Origin: a virus
Reading direction: 5' to 3' (one strand)
DNA length: 61,521 nucleotides
Virus record (IMG/VR): IMGVR_UViG_3300042465_003931
Span: 1 to 61,521 of that record
Part shown: positions 32,705 to 39,889 of the stretch, one piece after another
Layout: the number at the start of each line of letters is the position of its first letter
How positions within the stretch are numbered: position 1 is the stretch's first letter
Translations under genes and position numbers: made by a program
Notes under the pieces: model-generated
Seen by the model: only the letters and a program-made list of their open reading frames with translations
Told to the model about the DNA's origin: nothing
The model's database searches: none

Positions 32705-33242
32705 GATTCTTCTCCTTCAGCTTGGCCTCGATGGCGCGGGCGAGTTGCGTGTAGCGGTTGGGTTCGCTGTCTTCTAACGTCCAGCCCCGCTGCCAATCCA
32801 AGTCAGACTCGCGCACCGCGTCGATGATCTCCTCCTCGCTCAACGACCGCCACTCGCGGCGGGGTGGGGCGGTGTAGAGCTTTGTACCGATTGGTAGCTT
32901 CCAGACTAATGTCGGGTCGATAAACGGCTTGCTGCCCTCATAGAAATGCCCACGGCTCATGTAGTCTGGCTCTTTTTCTACGACCAACACCGGCTCGGCC
33001 TGCTCCTGCTGCGCCAGCGCGGCGCGCAGGGCGATGCGTGCCACGTGCTCAAACTCATAGCTGCGATGCGTGTCGTCTAGCCCGCATTGTTCCAACGCCT
33101 CCAGCGCCCCTTCATCAGCACAGGGTTTGCAATAGACGACGTAGCTGATGTAGGGGCCATGTGTGTCGCTGTAGCGCTTCAACACAATAGCGGCTGTGTC
33201 GGAGTGATGTTCTGCTGTGTGACCACATGTACACACTATCAT
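32697..33242 (-). CDS. PPRREWxxLSEEE family protein, copy 1
   Basis: 181 residues. The N-terminus has two CxxC-like pairs (CTCGHTAEHH, YCKPCADE) suggesting zinc binding. The C-terminal half (ALRAALAQQEQAEPVLVVE, LYTAPPRREWRSLSEEEI, ARAIEAKLKEKN) is shared with the genes at 34174-34527 and 34524-34991. The family is widespread in phages of Burkholderiales with no known function. Its stop region and the next gene's start repeat a sequence at 34170-34185. Confidence 0.65.
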   Translation of the reverse strand: MIVCTCGHTAEHHSDTAAIVLKRYSDTHGPYISYVVYCKPCADEGALEALEQCGLDDTHRSYEFEHVARIALRAALAQQEQAEPVLVVEKEPDYMSRGHFYEGSKPFIDPTLVWKLPIGTKLYTAPPRREWRSLSEEEIIDAVRESDLDWQRGWTLEDSEPNRYTQLARAIEAKLKEKNHG

Positions 33243-33433
33243 AGCTGTTTAGCCTCATCAATAAGCCTGTGTGTTTTCTTTACTATATTGCTGTGGAAAG
33301 TGGTGTCAATCCAACCATCAGAATCAAAGACGATTTCATTCAACAAATCAATGAGTTTGTCTTGCATGTCAGCGTAGTCGCTGATGCGCTTCTGAAGAGT
33401 TAGCCAATCGAGTGGATTATTCATTTCTGCCAT
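33239..33433 (-). CDS. 64-residue acidic protein
   Basis: Reads LDWLTLQKRISDYADMQDKL and TFHSNIVKKTHRLIDEAKQL, two amphipathic helices. The start is ATG 33433 or 33424. It overlaps the downstream gene as ATGA. More AT-rich than its neighbours, like 33452-33727, so the pair may have been acquired together. Function unknown. Confidence 0.55.
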   Translation of the reverse strand: MAEMNNPLDWLTLQKRISDYADMQDKLIDLLNEIVFDSDGWIDTTFHSNIVKKTHRLIDEAKQL

Positions 33434-33451
33434 TTCATTGGAAACAAAGGT

Positions 33452-33727
33452 TCACGTCTCTTGATTGTCAGCCAAAACAGTGACGACTTTGATTTGACTG
33501 CACATGGCATCGTGGGCGCTCTCAAGCGTCCTAAATAGAGCACGCATTGTTGGAGTTTGCTGCTCAGGTTGAATACACTCTTGTCTATATTTGAGGGTGG
33601 AATAGTCATAGATGTGAACCCAGAGTGGTTTGTTGAAATATCCTGCACCAGTAATGGTTTCAGGAATGACAGCGACAATGCGTTCACTGCCTTTCAAATC
33701 TATCTGACATTGTGGAGGATGTTTCAT
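33452..33727 (-). CDS. Hypothetical protein
   Basis: 91 residues: CQIDLKGSERIVAVIPETIT and PLWVHIYDYSTLKYRQECIQ indicate a mixed alpha/beta fold, followed by a helix (TMRALFRTLESAHDAMCSQI). The ATG overlaps the stop of the upstream membrane protein. The DNA is AT-rich for this genome. No family recognised. An alternative overlapping frame (33421-33687) has poorer composition. Confidence 0.55.
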   Translation of the reverse strand: MKHPPQCQIDLKGSERIVAVIPETITGAGYFNKPLWVHIYDYSTLKYRQECIQPEQQTPTMRALFRTLESAHDAMCSQIKVVTVLADNQET

Positions 33728-33897
33728 ATTCCTACCAATAGAAGTGCTGCAACAGTGCCTAATACTACACCAATGGTGCAGCAGACGGCGACAACAAAGA
33801 ATGGCTCACGCTTGTAAACAAGCTCGATGCAATAGGGATGACGGGCTGGCCAGGCTTCCACGGTAGAGCGTGGAAAACGGCGTGTGGTGGTGTTCAT
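33724..33897 (-). CDS. 57-residue single-pass membrane protein
   Basis: Start ATG 33897, overlapping the upstream gene. A basic N-terminus (TTTRRFPRST) is followed by EPFFVVAVCCTIGVVLGTVA then ALLLVGI, one hydrophobic segment at the C-terminus. Both junctions are ATGA-type overlaps, which supports translation. Possibly a superinfection-exclusion or anchoring peptide; the role is unknown. Confidence 0.55.
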   Translation of the reverse strand: MNTTTRRFPRSTVEAWPARHPYCIELVYKREPFFVVAVCCTIGVVLGTVAALLLVGI

Positions 33898-34181
33898 ATC
33901 TTCCCCATCGCCGCGTCGATAGCGGCATCAGCGTCTTCGCCGGTGAGAAGCGTCAACACCCCGTTTTCGTCGTCGCAGTCGATCCACACCCCTGCGGCAT
34001 TGCCGATGACAGGAAGGATTTCTTGCGGATTGCGGTTGCGCAGGTAGCGGTAGCGCTCGGCGTCAGCGTGCAACCGGCGCAGTTCAGCGGCTGCTTGTTG
34101 CATAGCGCTGTAAGTTGACTGCGTGCCAACAGGCGCTTCTAATTCATCAGCCAACCGCAGGGCGGTAGGTTGGTCAGCCAT
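33894..34181 (-). CDS. Conserved phage helical protein
   Basis: 95 residues: ALRLADELEAPVGTQSTYSA then QQAAAELRRLHADAERYRYL RNRN is a recognisable phage family with helical N-terminus, followed by a small beta domain and DADAAIDAAMGKI. It starts with MADQ, as does 32384-32704, and follows the same kind of upstream gene. Function unknown. Confidence 0.65.
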   Translation of the reverse strand: MADQPTALRLADELEAPVGTQSTYSAMQQAAAELRRLHADAERYRYLRNRNPQEILPVIGNAAGVWIDCDDENGVLTLLTGEDADAAIDAAMGKI

Positions 34182-34527
34182 TGTTCTTCTCCTTTAGCGC
34201 GGCCTCGATGGCGCGGGCAACGGTGCGTGAAAAGTGCGTGTCTTCTTGGTCTACCGCCCACCGTATGGCAGTGTCGCGCTCCTCCTCGCTCAACGACTGC
34301 CACTCGTGGCGGGGTGGGGCGGTGTAGAGGGGAACAAAATCAGGATGAGGCCGGTCCACGGAAACAAACCGCATTCCAGAATCATCTGTCAGCATCCAGG
34401 CTTTCGGCTTCTGCTCCTGCTGCGCCAGCAGCTTGCGGAAACGCTCGGCATAGGCCGCGAAGTGACCGCACCCGCCGCTCTCGTAGTCGGCCACAAACTG
34501 CTGGGCAGCTTCACGCAGTGTTGTCAT
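34174..34527 (-). CDS. LREAAQQ / PPRHEW family protein, copy 2
   Basis: 117 residues from ATG 34527. MTTLREAAQQFVADYESGGC opens, KLLAQQEQKPKAWMLTDDSG follows, then YTAPPRHEWQSLSEEERDT and ARAIEAALKEKNNG. It is a paralogue of 32697-33242 (C-terminal half) and 34524-34991 (throughout). Starts just before the stop of the upstream copy. No function known. Confidence 0.65.
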   Translation of the reverse strand: MTTLREAAQQFVADYESGGCGHFAAYAERFRKLLAQQEQKPKAWMLTDDSGMRFVSVDRPHPDFVPLYTAPPRHEWQSLSEEERDTAIRWAVDQEDTHFSRTVARAIEAALKEKNNG

Positions 34528-34991
34528 GCGTTCTTCTCCTTCAGCGCGGACTCGACTGCGCGGGCGAAAGCTAGATTCCACCCACCCTGCTGCCCAGGCG
34601 TCTCGATGCCCATGCGTCGAATCTCCTCCTCGCTCAACCCCTGCCACTCGCGGCGAGGTGGATGGGTGTAGAGGGGCACGTCGTCCTCGCTTGTTTTGCG
34701 TCGCCAAATCGTTCCGCCGACGGCCATCCAAGCGTAGGGCGCCACCGGTTCCGGCTCCTCCTGCGGTGCGTTTACCCACTGCTCAAAAGGCACGCCGTTT
34801 GGATGCTGGGCATCAACCACAGTACATTTGTAACGCACTGTTGGCTCGTGCTCCTTCTGCGCCAGCGCGGCGCGGAGGGCGGTGATGGCGTCCATAACCT
34901 GCAATCGCTGTTTTTCAGCGGAACCAACGTCGTAATGCGTTGCCTCCAACGCCTCCAGCGCCTGCTGGGCGGCTTCACGCAGTGTTGTCAT
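34524..34991 (-). CDS. LREAAQQ / PPRREW family protein, copy 3
   Basis: 155 residues from ATG 34991, preceded by GGAAGGGG. It starts MTTLREAAQQALEALEATHY and has ALRAALAQKEHEPTVRYKC, PLYTHPPRREWQGLSEEEI and ARAVESALKEKN, the complete version of the family. The middle differs between copies, suggesting exchange of the central segment between constant ends. Confidence 0.65.
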   Translation of the reverse strand: MTTLREAAQQALEALEATHYDVGSAEKQRLQVMDAITALRAALAQKEHEPTVRYKCTVVDAQHPNGVPFEQWVNAPQEEPEPVAPYAWMAVGGTIWRRKTSEDDVPLYTHPPRREWQGLSEEEIRRMGIETPGQQGGWNLAFARAVESALKEKNA

Positions 34992-35212
34992 TCCATCCCC
35001 TTCCACGCTGCCGCCGCCAGGACGGTGGTGAAGATCGCGACGACCACGACCCAGAACCACATCGTGTCCTCCTTCGGGTCCTCGTTCTCCTGCCCGATGT
35101 CGGTGCAGGACTCTGCTGCCTCGGGATAGCGCCCCTGCTGGTCCGCACCTTTGGGGAGTCGACGCACTGTCGGCTCGGTGCCATCGGAAAACTCAGTGTC
35201 TTCGTACTTCAC
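34988..35212 (-). CDS. Tail-anchored small membrane protein
   Basis: 74 residues. The first 50 are charged and soluble (EFSDGTEPTVRRLPKGADQQ). Residues 52-69 (WFWVVVVAIFTTVLAAAA) form one membrane segment near the C-terminus, so the bulk would face the cytoplasm. ATGA overlap with the downstream gene. Function unknown. Confidence 0.6.
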   Translation of the reverse strand: MKYEDTEFSDGTEPTVRRLPKGADQQGRYPEAAESCTDIGQENEDPKEDTMWFWVVVVAIFTTVLAAAAWKGME

Positions 35213-35463
35213 AATACCTCCTTGGGGATGTGGAGTAGGTCCTCCTTCAGCCGCTTGTGAAACGTCTCTTCGCTGTCGTCACTAGAGAGCAGGAAGTCGA
35301 TACGTTCTAGGTACACCGCTGCCGCCGTGAGCAGCACGAGTCCCTCGCGGAACTCTGCCAGAGTCTCCTTGCTGAACTCGTCATTGGTCTCGATGACGGA
35401 CGCAAGTCGGTCCGCCATGTTCTGCATGCGACACTGCTCGTAGTCGAAATACCCACCGCTCAT
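35209..35463 (-). CDS. MSGGYFDY family phage protein
   Basis: 84 residues from ATG 35463, preceded by AAGGAG. MSGGYFDYEQCRMQNMADRL is a common beginning of a phage protein family found in Gram-negative phages; the rest is helical (FREGLVLLTAAAVYLERIDF). A longer frame upstream lacks a ribosome site, so the shorter start was used. Function unknown. Confidence 0.7.
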   Translation of the reverse strand: MSGGYFDYEQCRMQNMADRLASVIETNDEFSKETLAEFREGLVLLTAAAVYLERIDFLLSSDDSEETFHKRLKEDLLHIPKEVL

Positions 35464-35615
35464 ACCAACTCCTTTCTCGGCACATGCTGTGCCAGCAGCC
35501 ACTTGTCACCCAGCCGACGGAGGGCGCGTACCCATGCCCGCTGATTGTGCCGATCTAGGCGGCGGTCGCCCGAGGCCCACAGAGCCCGGGCACGGCGAAG
35601 TATTTTGGTGTTCAT
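35460..35615 (-). CDS. 51-residue Arg/Trp-rich protein
   Basis: Starts at ATG 35615 (MNTKILRRARALWASGDRRL) and ends LAQHVPRKELV. It is strongly basic with three Trp, which could suit RNA or DNA binding. It overlaps both neighbours (ATGA at 3', TGATG at 5'). No family recognised. Confidence 0.5.
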   Translation of the reverse strand: MNTKILRRARALWASGDRRLDRHNQRAWVRALRRLGDKWLLAQHVPRKELV

Positions 35616-35920
35616 CAATCTTCCTTCACAAACGTTCCGTCCGGCATCAAGGTTCCTTTGCGGTCTTTGATCTGCTCGTAAGCATGTGCAAGGCAATCTT
35701 CCAACTTCATGTCGTGTAAAGCGGAGTAGTTGATTAAACAGACCAGAACGTCTCCGATGGCGTCCTTGATAGCCTCTCGGTCGCGTTTTCCCTCCGCATC
35801 GGCAAGCTCTCCCATCTCGGAGACCGCCTTCAGCAGTTGGCTTGCGGCTGTGGCGTTTGGGATGATCCGTCGAGCTTCCGCCCATCGGATCACTTCAAGT
35901 TCCAATGTGTTCCAACTCAT
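35615..35920 (-). CDS. MazG-like nucleotide pyrophosphohydrolase
   Basis: 101 residues from ATG 35920, with AGGAG 6 bp upstream. The motif SEMGELADAEGKRDREAIKD then AIGDVLVCLINYSALHDM contains the EExxE-like and DxxxD metal-binding acidic residues of the all-alpha MazG/dUTPase-like superfamily. It would hydrolyse nucleoside triphosphates, perhaps ppGpp or non-canonical dNTPs. First gene behind the promoter at 35945-35972. Confidence 0.75.
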   Translation of the reverse strand: MSWNTLELEVIRWAEARRIIPNATAASQLLKAVSEMGELADAEGKRDREAIKDAIGDVLVCLINYSALHDMKLEDCLAHAYEQIKDRKGTLMPDGTFVKED

Positions 35921-35944
35921 CACTTCTCCTTGATGTGTCTTGCG

Positions 35945-35982
35945 ATTGTAGCGCAGTCCTGTTCGCTGTCAATAGCGCTATT
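35945..35982 (-). promoter_or_regulatory. Strong sigma-70 promoter with palindromic operator
   Basis: On the minus strand TTGACA (35972-35967), a 16-bp spacer and TACAAT (35950-35945) drive the leftward operon from 35920. The palindrome AATAGCGCTATT (35971-35982) abuts and partly overlaps the -35, as expected for a repressor site. Transcription would start near 35938, leaving a short leader before the MazG-like gene. Confidence 0.75.
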
Positions 35983-36011
35983 ACCATGAAGAAAACCACA
36001 CTCATCTATTG

Positions 36012-36239
36012 TTAGATCTCGTGTGATTTATTTGTTGTTTGGCGCAATTCATGCTCACGCAATCCTCTCCAGGGGAGGTTTTGAAAGCGAGACTCTGTGC
36101 TAAATAGCATAGCGTCTCTTATGGTTTTTGCGCCAAAATTCCATGACGTTCCGTTCCAATATGCGTATTCAATGGTTCCATAGTGGTCCCTTTGATAGAC
36201 GCCTATCCTGACTGGAGGATCTGTAAACCACGGAGTCAT
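36012..36239 (-). CDS. Hypothetical protein
   Basis: 75 residues: MTPWFTDPPVRIGVYQRDHY then GTIEYAYWNGTSWNFGAKTI suggests a beta-rich small domain with many aromatic residues, followed by a basic tail. The start overlaps the stop of the upstream gene (ATGA). It is AT-rich. It is the last gene of the leftward recombination operon. Function unknown. Confidence 0.6.
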   Translation of the reverse strand: MTPWFTDPPVRIGVYQRDHYGTIEYAYWNGTSWNFGAKTIRDAMLFSTESRFQNLPWRGLREHELRQTTNKSHEI

Positions 36240-36418
36240 CGCTTGATATTCTTTTCGCTCTTAACGGGAGCACGCGATTGTTCTTGAAATGTCGGAGCCT
36301 TAGTGGCGATGCCTCTGTCAGATGCCCAAGCGCGCAATGCTTGCGCTTTCAGCCTCTGACTCTCCCGCATGGATTCGGGAGACAAGCTCTTTGGCAGAGG
36401 GGAAGATTTCTTTTTCAT
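36236..36418 (-). CDS. 60-residue basic protein overlapping the RHH gene
   Basis: Reads KKKSSPLPKSLSPESMRESQ and ALRAWASDRGIATKAPTFQE. It overlaps the 3' 101 bp of the ribbon-helix-helix gene in another frame and meets the next gene at ATGA. The ribosome site is weak. Composition is plausible but the overlap makes it less certain. Function unknown. Confidence 0.4.
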   Translation of the reverse strand: MKKKSSPLPKSLSPESMRESQRLKAQALRAWASDRGIATKAPTFQEQSRAPVKSEKNIKR

Positions 36419-36701
36419 TTGAGATCACCAGTTGGTTGATGTCTTCTGTAAACACATCTCCGAAAGTCTTGCCGGACGGGAAAGACATTTTGGAAACGCG
36501 GTTCATTTTGATGATTGCGATGCAGTCTTCTATCGCCTTGTTGTACCCGGCAACAAATTTGTCCCCACCTGAAAGACGAGAATCGATTCCCTCCCTTACA
36601 AGTTGAGACATGGCAATCTCTGTTTCTTCCGAGACCTTCTTCAAGCGCTCATGTTGCTCGGGAGACAAGTAGGCCATAAACGGTTTCAGCCTAGAAATCA
36701 T
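36318..36701 (-). CDS. Ribbon-helix-helix DNA-binding protein
   Basis: 127 residues from ATG 36701. Residues 5-43 (LKPFMAYLSPEQHERLKKVS and TEIAMSQLVREGIDSRL) form the strand-helix-helix of MetJ/Arc-type repressors, which bind DNA as dimers. The remaining 80 residues are a helical C-terminal domain. It probably regulates phage promoters; the palindrome at 35971-35982 is one candidate site. It overlaps 10 bp with the upstream gene. Confidence 0.7.
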   Translation of the reverse strand: MISRLKPFMAYLSPEQHERLKKVSEETEIAMSQLVREGIDSRLSGGDKFVAGYNKAIEDCIAIIKMNRVSKMSFPSGKTFGDVFTEDINQLVISNEKEIFPSAKELVSRIHAGESEAESASIARLGI

Positions 36702-37074
36702 CTTTTTCTCTTTCAAAGGCTTCGATGATTTCATCGAAAGCGGCTTGAGCCAGCCTGTTGCCATGTAGTTCGGTTCGAGATTCAATCCCGCACCGTTTAC
36801 ATAGCTCTTCGGCTGCTGCCATTTCGTTGGTCACCATCATGAATGTTTGGAACTTGGGATCTTTGCATATCATCCCGGCTCTTTGAACCCTGTTGTTGTA
36901 TGGCGTGGGAGACTCATCATCTTGGATTCTGACGAGAGCACACGCATACCTTGCCCCAACAAAATCCCGAATCAACTCTTCCGGGATTTCATCCGGGTGC
37001 AGGGACAGGCTCAATATAAAGCCTGTCCTGTCCTGCTTCAGGGCGATCTTGCGTGCTTCAAACTGAAGCGCCAC
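36691..37074 (-). CDS. Conserved phage hypothetical protein
   Basis: 127 residues from a GTG at 37074 overlapping the AT-hook gene. FEARKIALKQDRTGFILSLS LHPDEIP then FVGARYACALVRIQDDESP is a pattern seen in early regions of phages, sometimes beside annealing proteins. Two Cys occur in CKRCG. Function unknown; its place in the recombination operon suggests a DNA-related role. Confidence 0.6.
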   Translation of the reverse strand: MALQFEARKIALKQDRTGFILSLSLHPDEIPEELIRDFVGARYACALVRIQDDESPTPYNNRVQRAGMICKDPKFQTFMMVTNEMAAAEELCKRCGIESRTELHGNRLAQAAFDEIIEAFEREKDDF

Positions 37075-37384
37075 GGACCATGCCCTTCAGGATCTTGATG
37101 GAGTTCTCCATCAGCATCATTTCCATCCGAAGTTCATCGATCTCGCGCTGGAGAGAGACCGCATCCCGGCGCGGCACCTCAATGATGGCCGTGGTGATGG
37201 TGCTCTTTGCGGGCCGACCGCGCTTCTTGGGTGCATTCATCTTGCGGCTCTTGAGATCGTAGATGTACTGCTTGGAGGTTCCAAGCGCTTTTGCCACCTC
37301 GGCGGCAGTAATTCCGGGCTGTTGTTTCAACATTTCCATAGCACGGGCGGCTTTGGAGGTGTTGGCGTCTTGTTGCTGTTCCAT
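37058..37384 (-). CDS. HTH protein with AT-hook
   Basis: 108 residues. A helix-turn-helix (ITAAEVAKALGTSKQYIYDL) is followed by APKKRGRPAKST, a classic AT-hook (RGRP) that binds the minor groove, then a C-terminal helix. It may be a nucleoid-type or transcriptional regulator. Upstream gene ends 9 bp away. Confidence 0.7.
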   Translation of the reverse strand: MEQQQDANTSKAARAMEMLKQQPGITAAEVAKALGTSKQYIYDLKSRKMNAPKKRGRPAKSTITTAIIEVPRRDAVSLQREIDELRMEMMLMENSIKILKGMVRGASV

Positions 37385-37393
37385 GTTTACCTC

Positions 37394-37675
37394 TTAAAAG
37401 GAAAAGTCGTCTTCGTCGGTTTGCGGCTTCGGCTTGGGTTGTGGAGCTTCGTCCCGCTTCTCATAGCGGTCGACAGCGATGGACAGGAACGTCTTCCCGC
37501 TTCGACCTTGCCTCTTCCACCCGGAAAGGCGGAAGATATGGAGCCCGCCCTCTTGTCTGACGGCGGTCAGGTTGCGAAGGTCGATGGCAATCTCCCCGGA
37601 GTAGTCCGGGCTCTTTTCGCTGCGCTTGTTGTCCTTTGCAAACAAGACACCAGAGTCTGGTCTTTGATCAGGCAT
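37394..37675 (-). CDS. Small ssDNA-binding-like protein
   Basis: 93 residues from ATG 37675, chosen over 37681 because GGAG lies 7 bp upstream. The core (SPDYSGEIAIDLRNL, FRLSGWKRQGRSGKTFLSIA) fits a short OB-like fold. The end, PQTDEDDFSF, mimics the acidic aromatic tail by which SSB proteins recruit partners. Downstream of the annealing protein, it likely coats single strands during recombination. Confidence 0.65.
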   Translation of the reverse strand: MPDQRPDSGVLFAKDNKRSEKSPDYSGEIAIDLRNLTAVRQEGGLHIFRLSGWKRQGRSGKTFLSIAVDRYEKRDEAPQPKPKPQTDEDDFSF

Positions 37676-38387
37676 TTGCATTCTCCAGTTCAGCCTTCTT
37701 GTCGGCCATGACGGCCTTCACATGCTGGAACAGGTCAGGCCTTACCGTTTCCAGCTTTTTCAGGGACTCGATGTTCTTCTTCCAGTAAGAGCGCAGTCCG
37801 TCCAAGGACTTCACAATGATGACGTAGTTGACCATCAGTTGTGCAAAGTCCTCGGCGGCAAAACCCTCTTCTTCCTTTTTGTTTTCCAACTCTTTCTTGA
37901 CCTCCGGTTCCTTCTTGACCTCCGGCTTTGTCTCCGGCTCTTCATCATCGAAGGTTGGCGGCAGATCTTCGCCCTTGTAGATGTACAGACCCAACCCGAA
38001 CAAGCTCAGGCACTTGGTCATACACCGCATGATCGCGGTGTTTACATTGAACGCATCCAGCTTTTCAATGCGATCTTTGCCGAACTTGTCCTTGAGTGTT
38101 TTTCCCTCGACGCTGATGGGCTCGTTGCGCGAGTTCATAACCGGCAGCATGCACGCCCGGGTTGTGCCCTGGAGGGTCACCCGAACCCAAACTAGGGCGG
38201 TTCCGTTGACATCCATCCAGCATTTGACGTTGCCGTTCTCGTCTGTCCACGACTCAACATGGAACTGGGCATGAGGGTCGATCCTCAGCGCCTGCTCCCA
38301 GGCGTGTGACCACGACAAGTACGACAGGCCATTCTTCTTCTCGACGTACTTGTTTACATCGAGGGCGATAAGTTCGTTCGTGTTCAT
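37668..38387 (-). CDS. DUF1071 (Sak3-like) single-strand annealing protein
   Basis: 239 residues. NGLSYLSWSHAWEQALRIDP, CWMDVNGTALVWVRVTLQGT, RACMLPVMNSRNEPIS and DAFNVNTAIMRCMTKCLSLF GLGLYIYKGEDLP match DUF1071 annealing proteins. They form Rad52-like rings and pair complementary strands. The C-terminal half is a charged helix. The exonuclease gene is immediately upstream (4-bp overlap), a typical SynExo pair. Confidence 0.85.
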   Translation of the reverse strand: MNTNELIALDVNKYVEKKNGLSYLSWSHAWEQALRIDPHAQFHVESWTDENGNVKCWMDVNGTALVWVRVTLQGTTRACMLPVMNSRNEPISVEGKTLKDKFGKDRIEKLDAFNVNTAIMRCMTKCLSLFGLGLYIYKGEDLPPTFDDEEPETKPEVKKEPEVKKELENKKEEEGFAAEDFAQLMVNYVIIVKSLDGLRSYWKKNIESLKKLETVRPDLFQHVKAVMADKKAELENANA

Positions 38388-39244
38388 TCAACGGTTTCCT
38401 GAATGTATTGACTGCACCACTTTGCGACGCCGCAGAAGTTGCCAACGCAACGGCGCGGTTCTCCGGGTCTTGTTTCGACGTACCCCTTCTCTTTTTCTGC
38501 AAGCTCCTGCGCTTCATCAAGGCTCTTGAAGACGCGGATAGCGGTCTTCCTGCCCTCTCTGCGAACAGCGTAAGTGGTTTCGGACGCCCACCGCTCTTCG
38601 TCTGAGCACAGGTTGATGTCTTGGCCGAGCGCTGCTGCAAACTTGCTCTCTTCGTGAGCCTCCATCCGCTGGCGGATGTAGATCTCGGCATCCGAGTTGC
38701 TCCACATCGGGATGTTGACCATGACGATGGGGGCCTGGGGGTAGCCCTCCCGGTAGTCATGCCGGTTGTAGTCTCTGATCAATGCGCAGATCTTCAGGCC
38801 CACAACCTTCTGGTTCTTCTGCGTTTCAACGAGCCACTTGTAGATGTTCAGTTGTGTTGTCCAGTCGGACTTGTCGTTCATCACCGACCACGCAGAGGTG
38901 AACTTGTAGTCGATGATGACCACCCCGCCCTCGGTCTGCTGCTGGACATCGATGGCACCAGAGATGGTGATACCGTCGATCTGGGCGAAGATCCGCTCCT
39001 CTTGGATGTGGTCATCAAGCTGACCGCGCTCCATCACGACATGGAGGGCAGACCCCATAAGGGACCACAGCATCTCGCTGACATCCCTCTCCATTTCTTC
39101 TTTGTAGCGCTCCTGAAGCCTGCGAACGCGCACGGGAGACATCAGCTCCGTCACGCTGTACTCGGCCTTGCCCTTGCTGTAGTATTCCCGCGACGCCAGG
39201 GCGACTAGCGTCTCAGGCACCCCGAACTTGTTGGTGATCTTCAT
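38384..39244 (-). CDS. PD-(D/E)XK exonuclease (RecB/Cas4-like)
   Basis: 286 residues from ATG 39244 preceded by GGAGG. Catalytic residues: H68 (SALH), D99 in GAIDVQ, and D112-x-K114 in IDYKFTS, with the trailing QLNIYKWLV. The C-terminal CVGNFCGVAKWC cluster resembles the Fe-S cysteines of RecB/AddB/Cas4 enzymes. It resects DNA ends for the annealing protein encoded next. Confidence 0.85.
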   Translation of the reverse strand: MKITNKFGVPETLVALASREYYSKGKAEYSVTELMSPVRVRRLQERYKEEMERDVSEMLWSLMGSALHVVMERGQLDDHIQEERIFAQIDGITISGAIDVQQQTEGGVVIIDYKFTSAWSVMNDKSDWTTQLNIYKWLVETQKNQKVVGLKICALIRDYNRHDYREGYPQAPIVMVNIPMWSNSDAEIYIRQRMEAHEESKFAAALGQDINLCSDEERWASETTYAVRREGRKTAIRVFKSLDEAQELAEKEKGYVETRPGEPRRCVGNFCGVAKWCSQYIQETVE

Positions 39245-39254
39245 GGAACCTCCG

Positions 39255-39704
39255 ATGTGTCCGCATGATAGCGCAAGCGAACAGCCCTTGCAATCCCTAT
39301 CGCTGATAATTTTTGGTGAGCCCGCATCGAAGGCCAACAGTCGGCGGGTGGTCAGGATTGGCGGCACCTCTAGGCTGATCAAGAGCCAGAAGGCCTTGAC
39401 CTACGCGGAGTTGTTTAGACAGCAGGCGGGGGAGGACAGGTGCATGGACGGTGACGTGCGGGTCACCCTACACATCTGGTACGCGTCCAGAAGGCCGGAC
39501 CTTGATGAGTCACTTATCTTGGATCTGCTCCAGGGAGTTGCCTACCGCAACGACAGGCAGGTCAAAGAGAAGCACATCTACTGGCATCTCGATCCATCGA
39601 ACCCGCGAACCAACATCGTTGTGGAGCAGATGGAAAAAAAAGACCCCGAACACGGTCGGGGTCGAAAGCGGCTCACGGGCCGCACAGGAGGGAGACGCAC
39701 CTGA
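39255..39704 (+). CDS. rusA: RusA-like Holliday junction resolvase
   Basis: 149 residues from ATG 39255; ATG 39243 is an alternative, and no strong ribosome site marks either. The fold signature is IIFGEPASKANSRRVVR then RPDLDESLILDLLQGVAYRN DRQVKEK, giving the acidic residues of RusA that bind Mg2+ at junctions. It is divergent from the exonuclease operon and overlaps its promoter. A leftward terminator lies in its 3' end. Confidence 0.8.
   Translation: MCPHDSASEQPLQSLSLIIFGEPASKANSRRVVRIGGTSRLIKSQKALTYAELFRQQAGEDRCMDGDVRVTLHIWYASRRPDLDESLILDLLQGVAYRNDRQVKEKHIYWHLDPSNPRTNIVVEQMEKKDPEHGRGRKRLTGRTGGRRT
39265..39293 (-). promoter_or_regulatory. Leftward promoter for the recombination operon
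   Basis: Minus strand TTGCAA (39293-39288), 17-bp spacer, TATCAT (39270-39265). Transcription would begin about 39258, giving a very short leader with the GGAGG of the exonuclease gene. The TGCGCTA around the -10 also occurs at the same place in the 35945-35972 promoter, so the two may share a regulator. It lies inside the 5' end of the divergent rusA. Confidence 0.6.
39634..39663 (-). terminator. Leftward intrinsic terminator inside the end of rusA
   Basis: On the minus strand GACCCCGA and TCGGGGTC form an 8-bp stem around 6 bases, followed by eight Ts. It would stop transcripts coming from the non-coding region to the right (39700-40440) from entering rusA antisense. No leftward gene lies directly upstream, hinting at leftward transcription from that region. 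Confidence 0.75.
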
Positions 39705-39731
39705 TTGATGCGTAGTGTAGCACCGGAAGGT

Positions 39732-39832
39732 GGACAGGTTGGACAGGATGGACGCCCTTTTGGATAAATCCTTCCGAACGGGCACCGGAGACAAGGGGTC
39801 GCAAAACGTCGATCATCCTGTCCAACCTGTCC
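39732..39832. repeat. 18-bp perfect inverted repeat with internal 9-bp repeats
   Basis: GGACAGGTTGGACAGGAT (39732-39749) and its exact complement (39815-39832) flank 65 bp. Each arm is itself a tandem of GGACAGGTT/GGACAGGAT. In RNA this could form a long hairpin; as DNA it could be an array of four binding sites. It lies between rusA and the rightward promoter. The region 39705-39919 holds no gene. Confidence 0.65.
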
Positions 39833-39889
39833 AAAACATGCGTGTAAACCACATGATCGGCGACTGGTACGGCATGTAAACGCAAAAAA

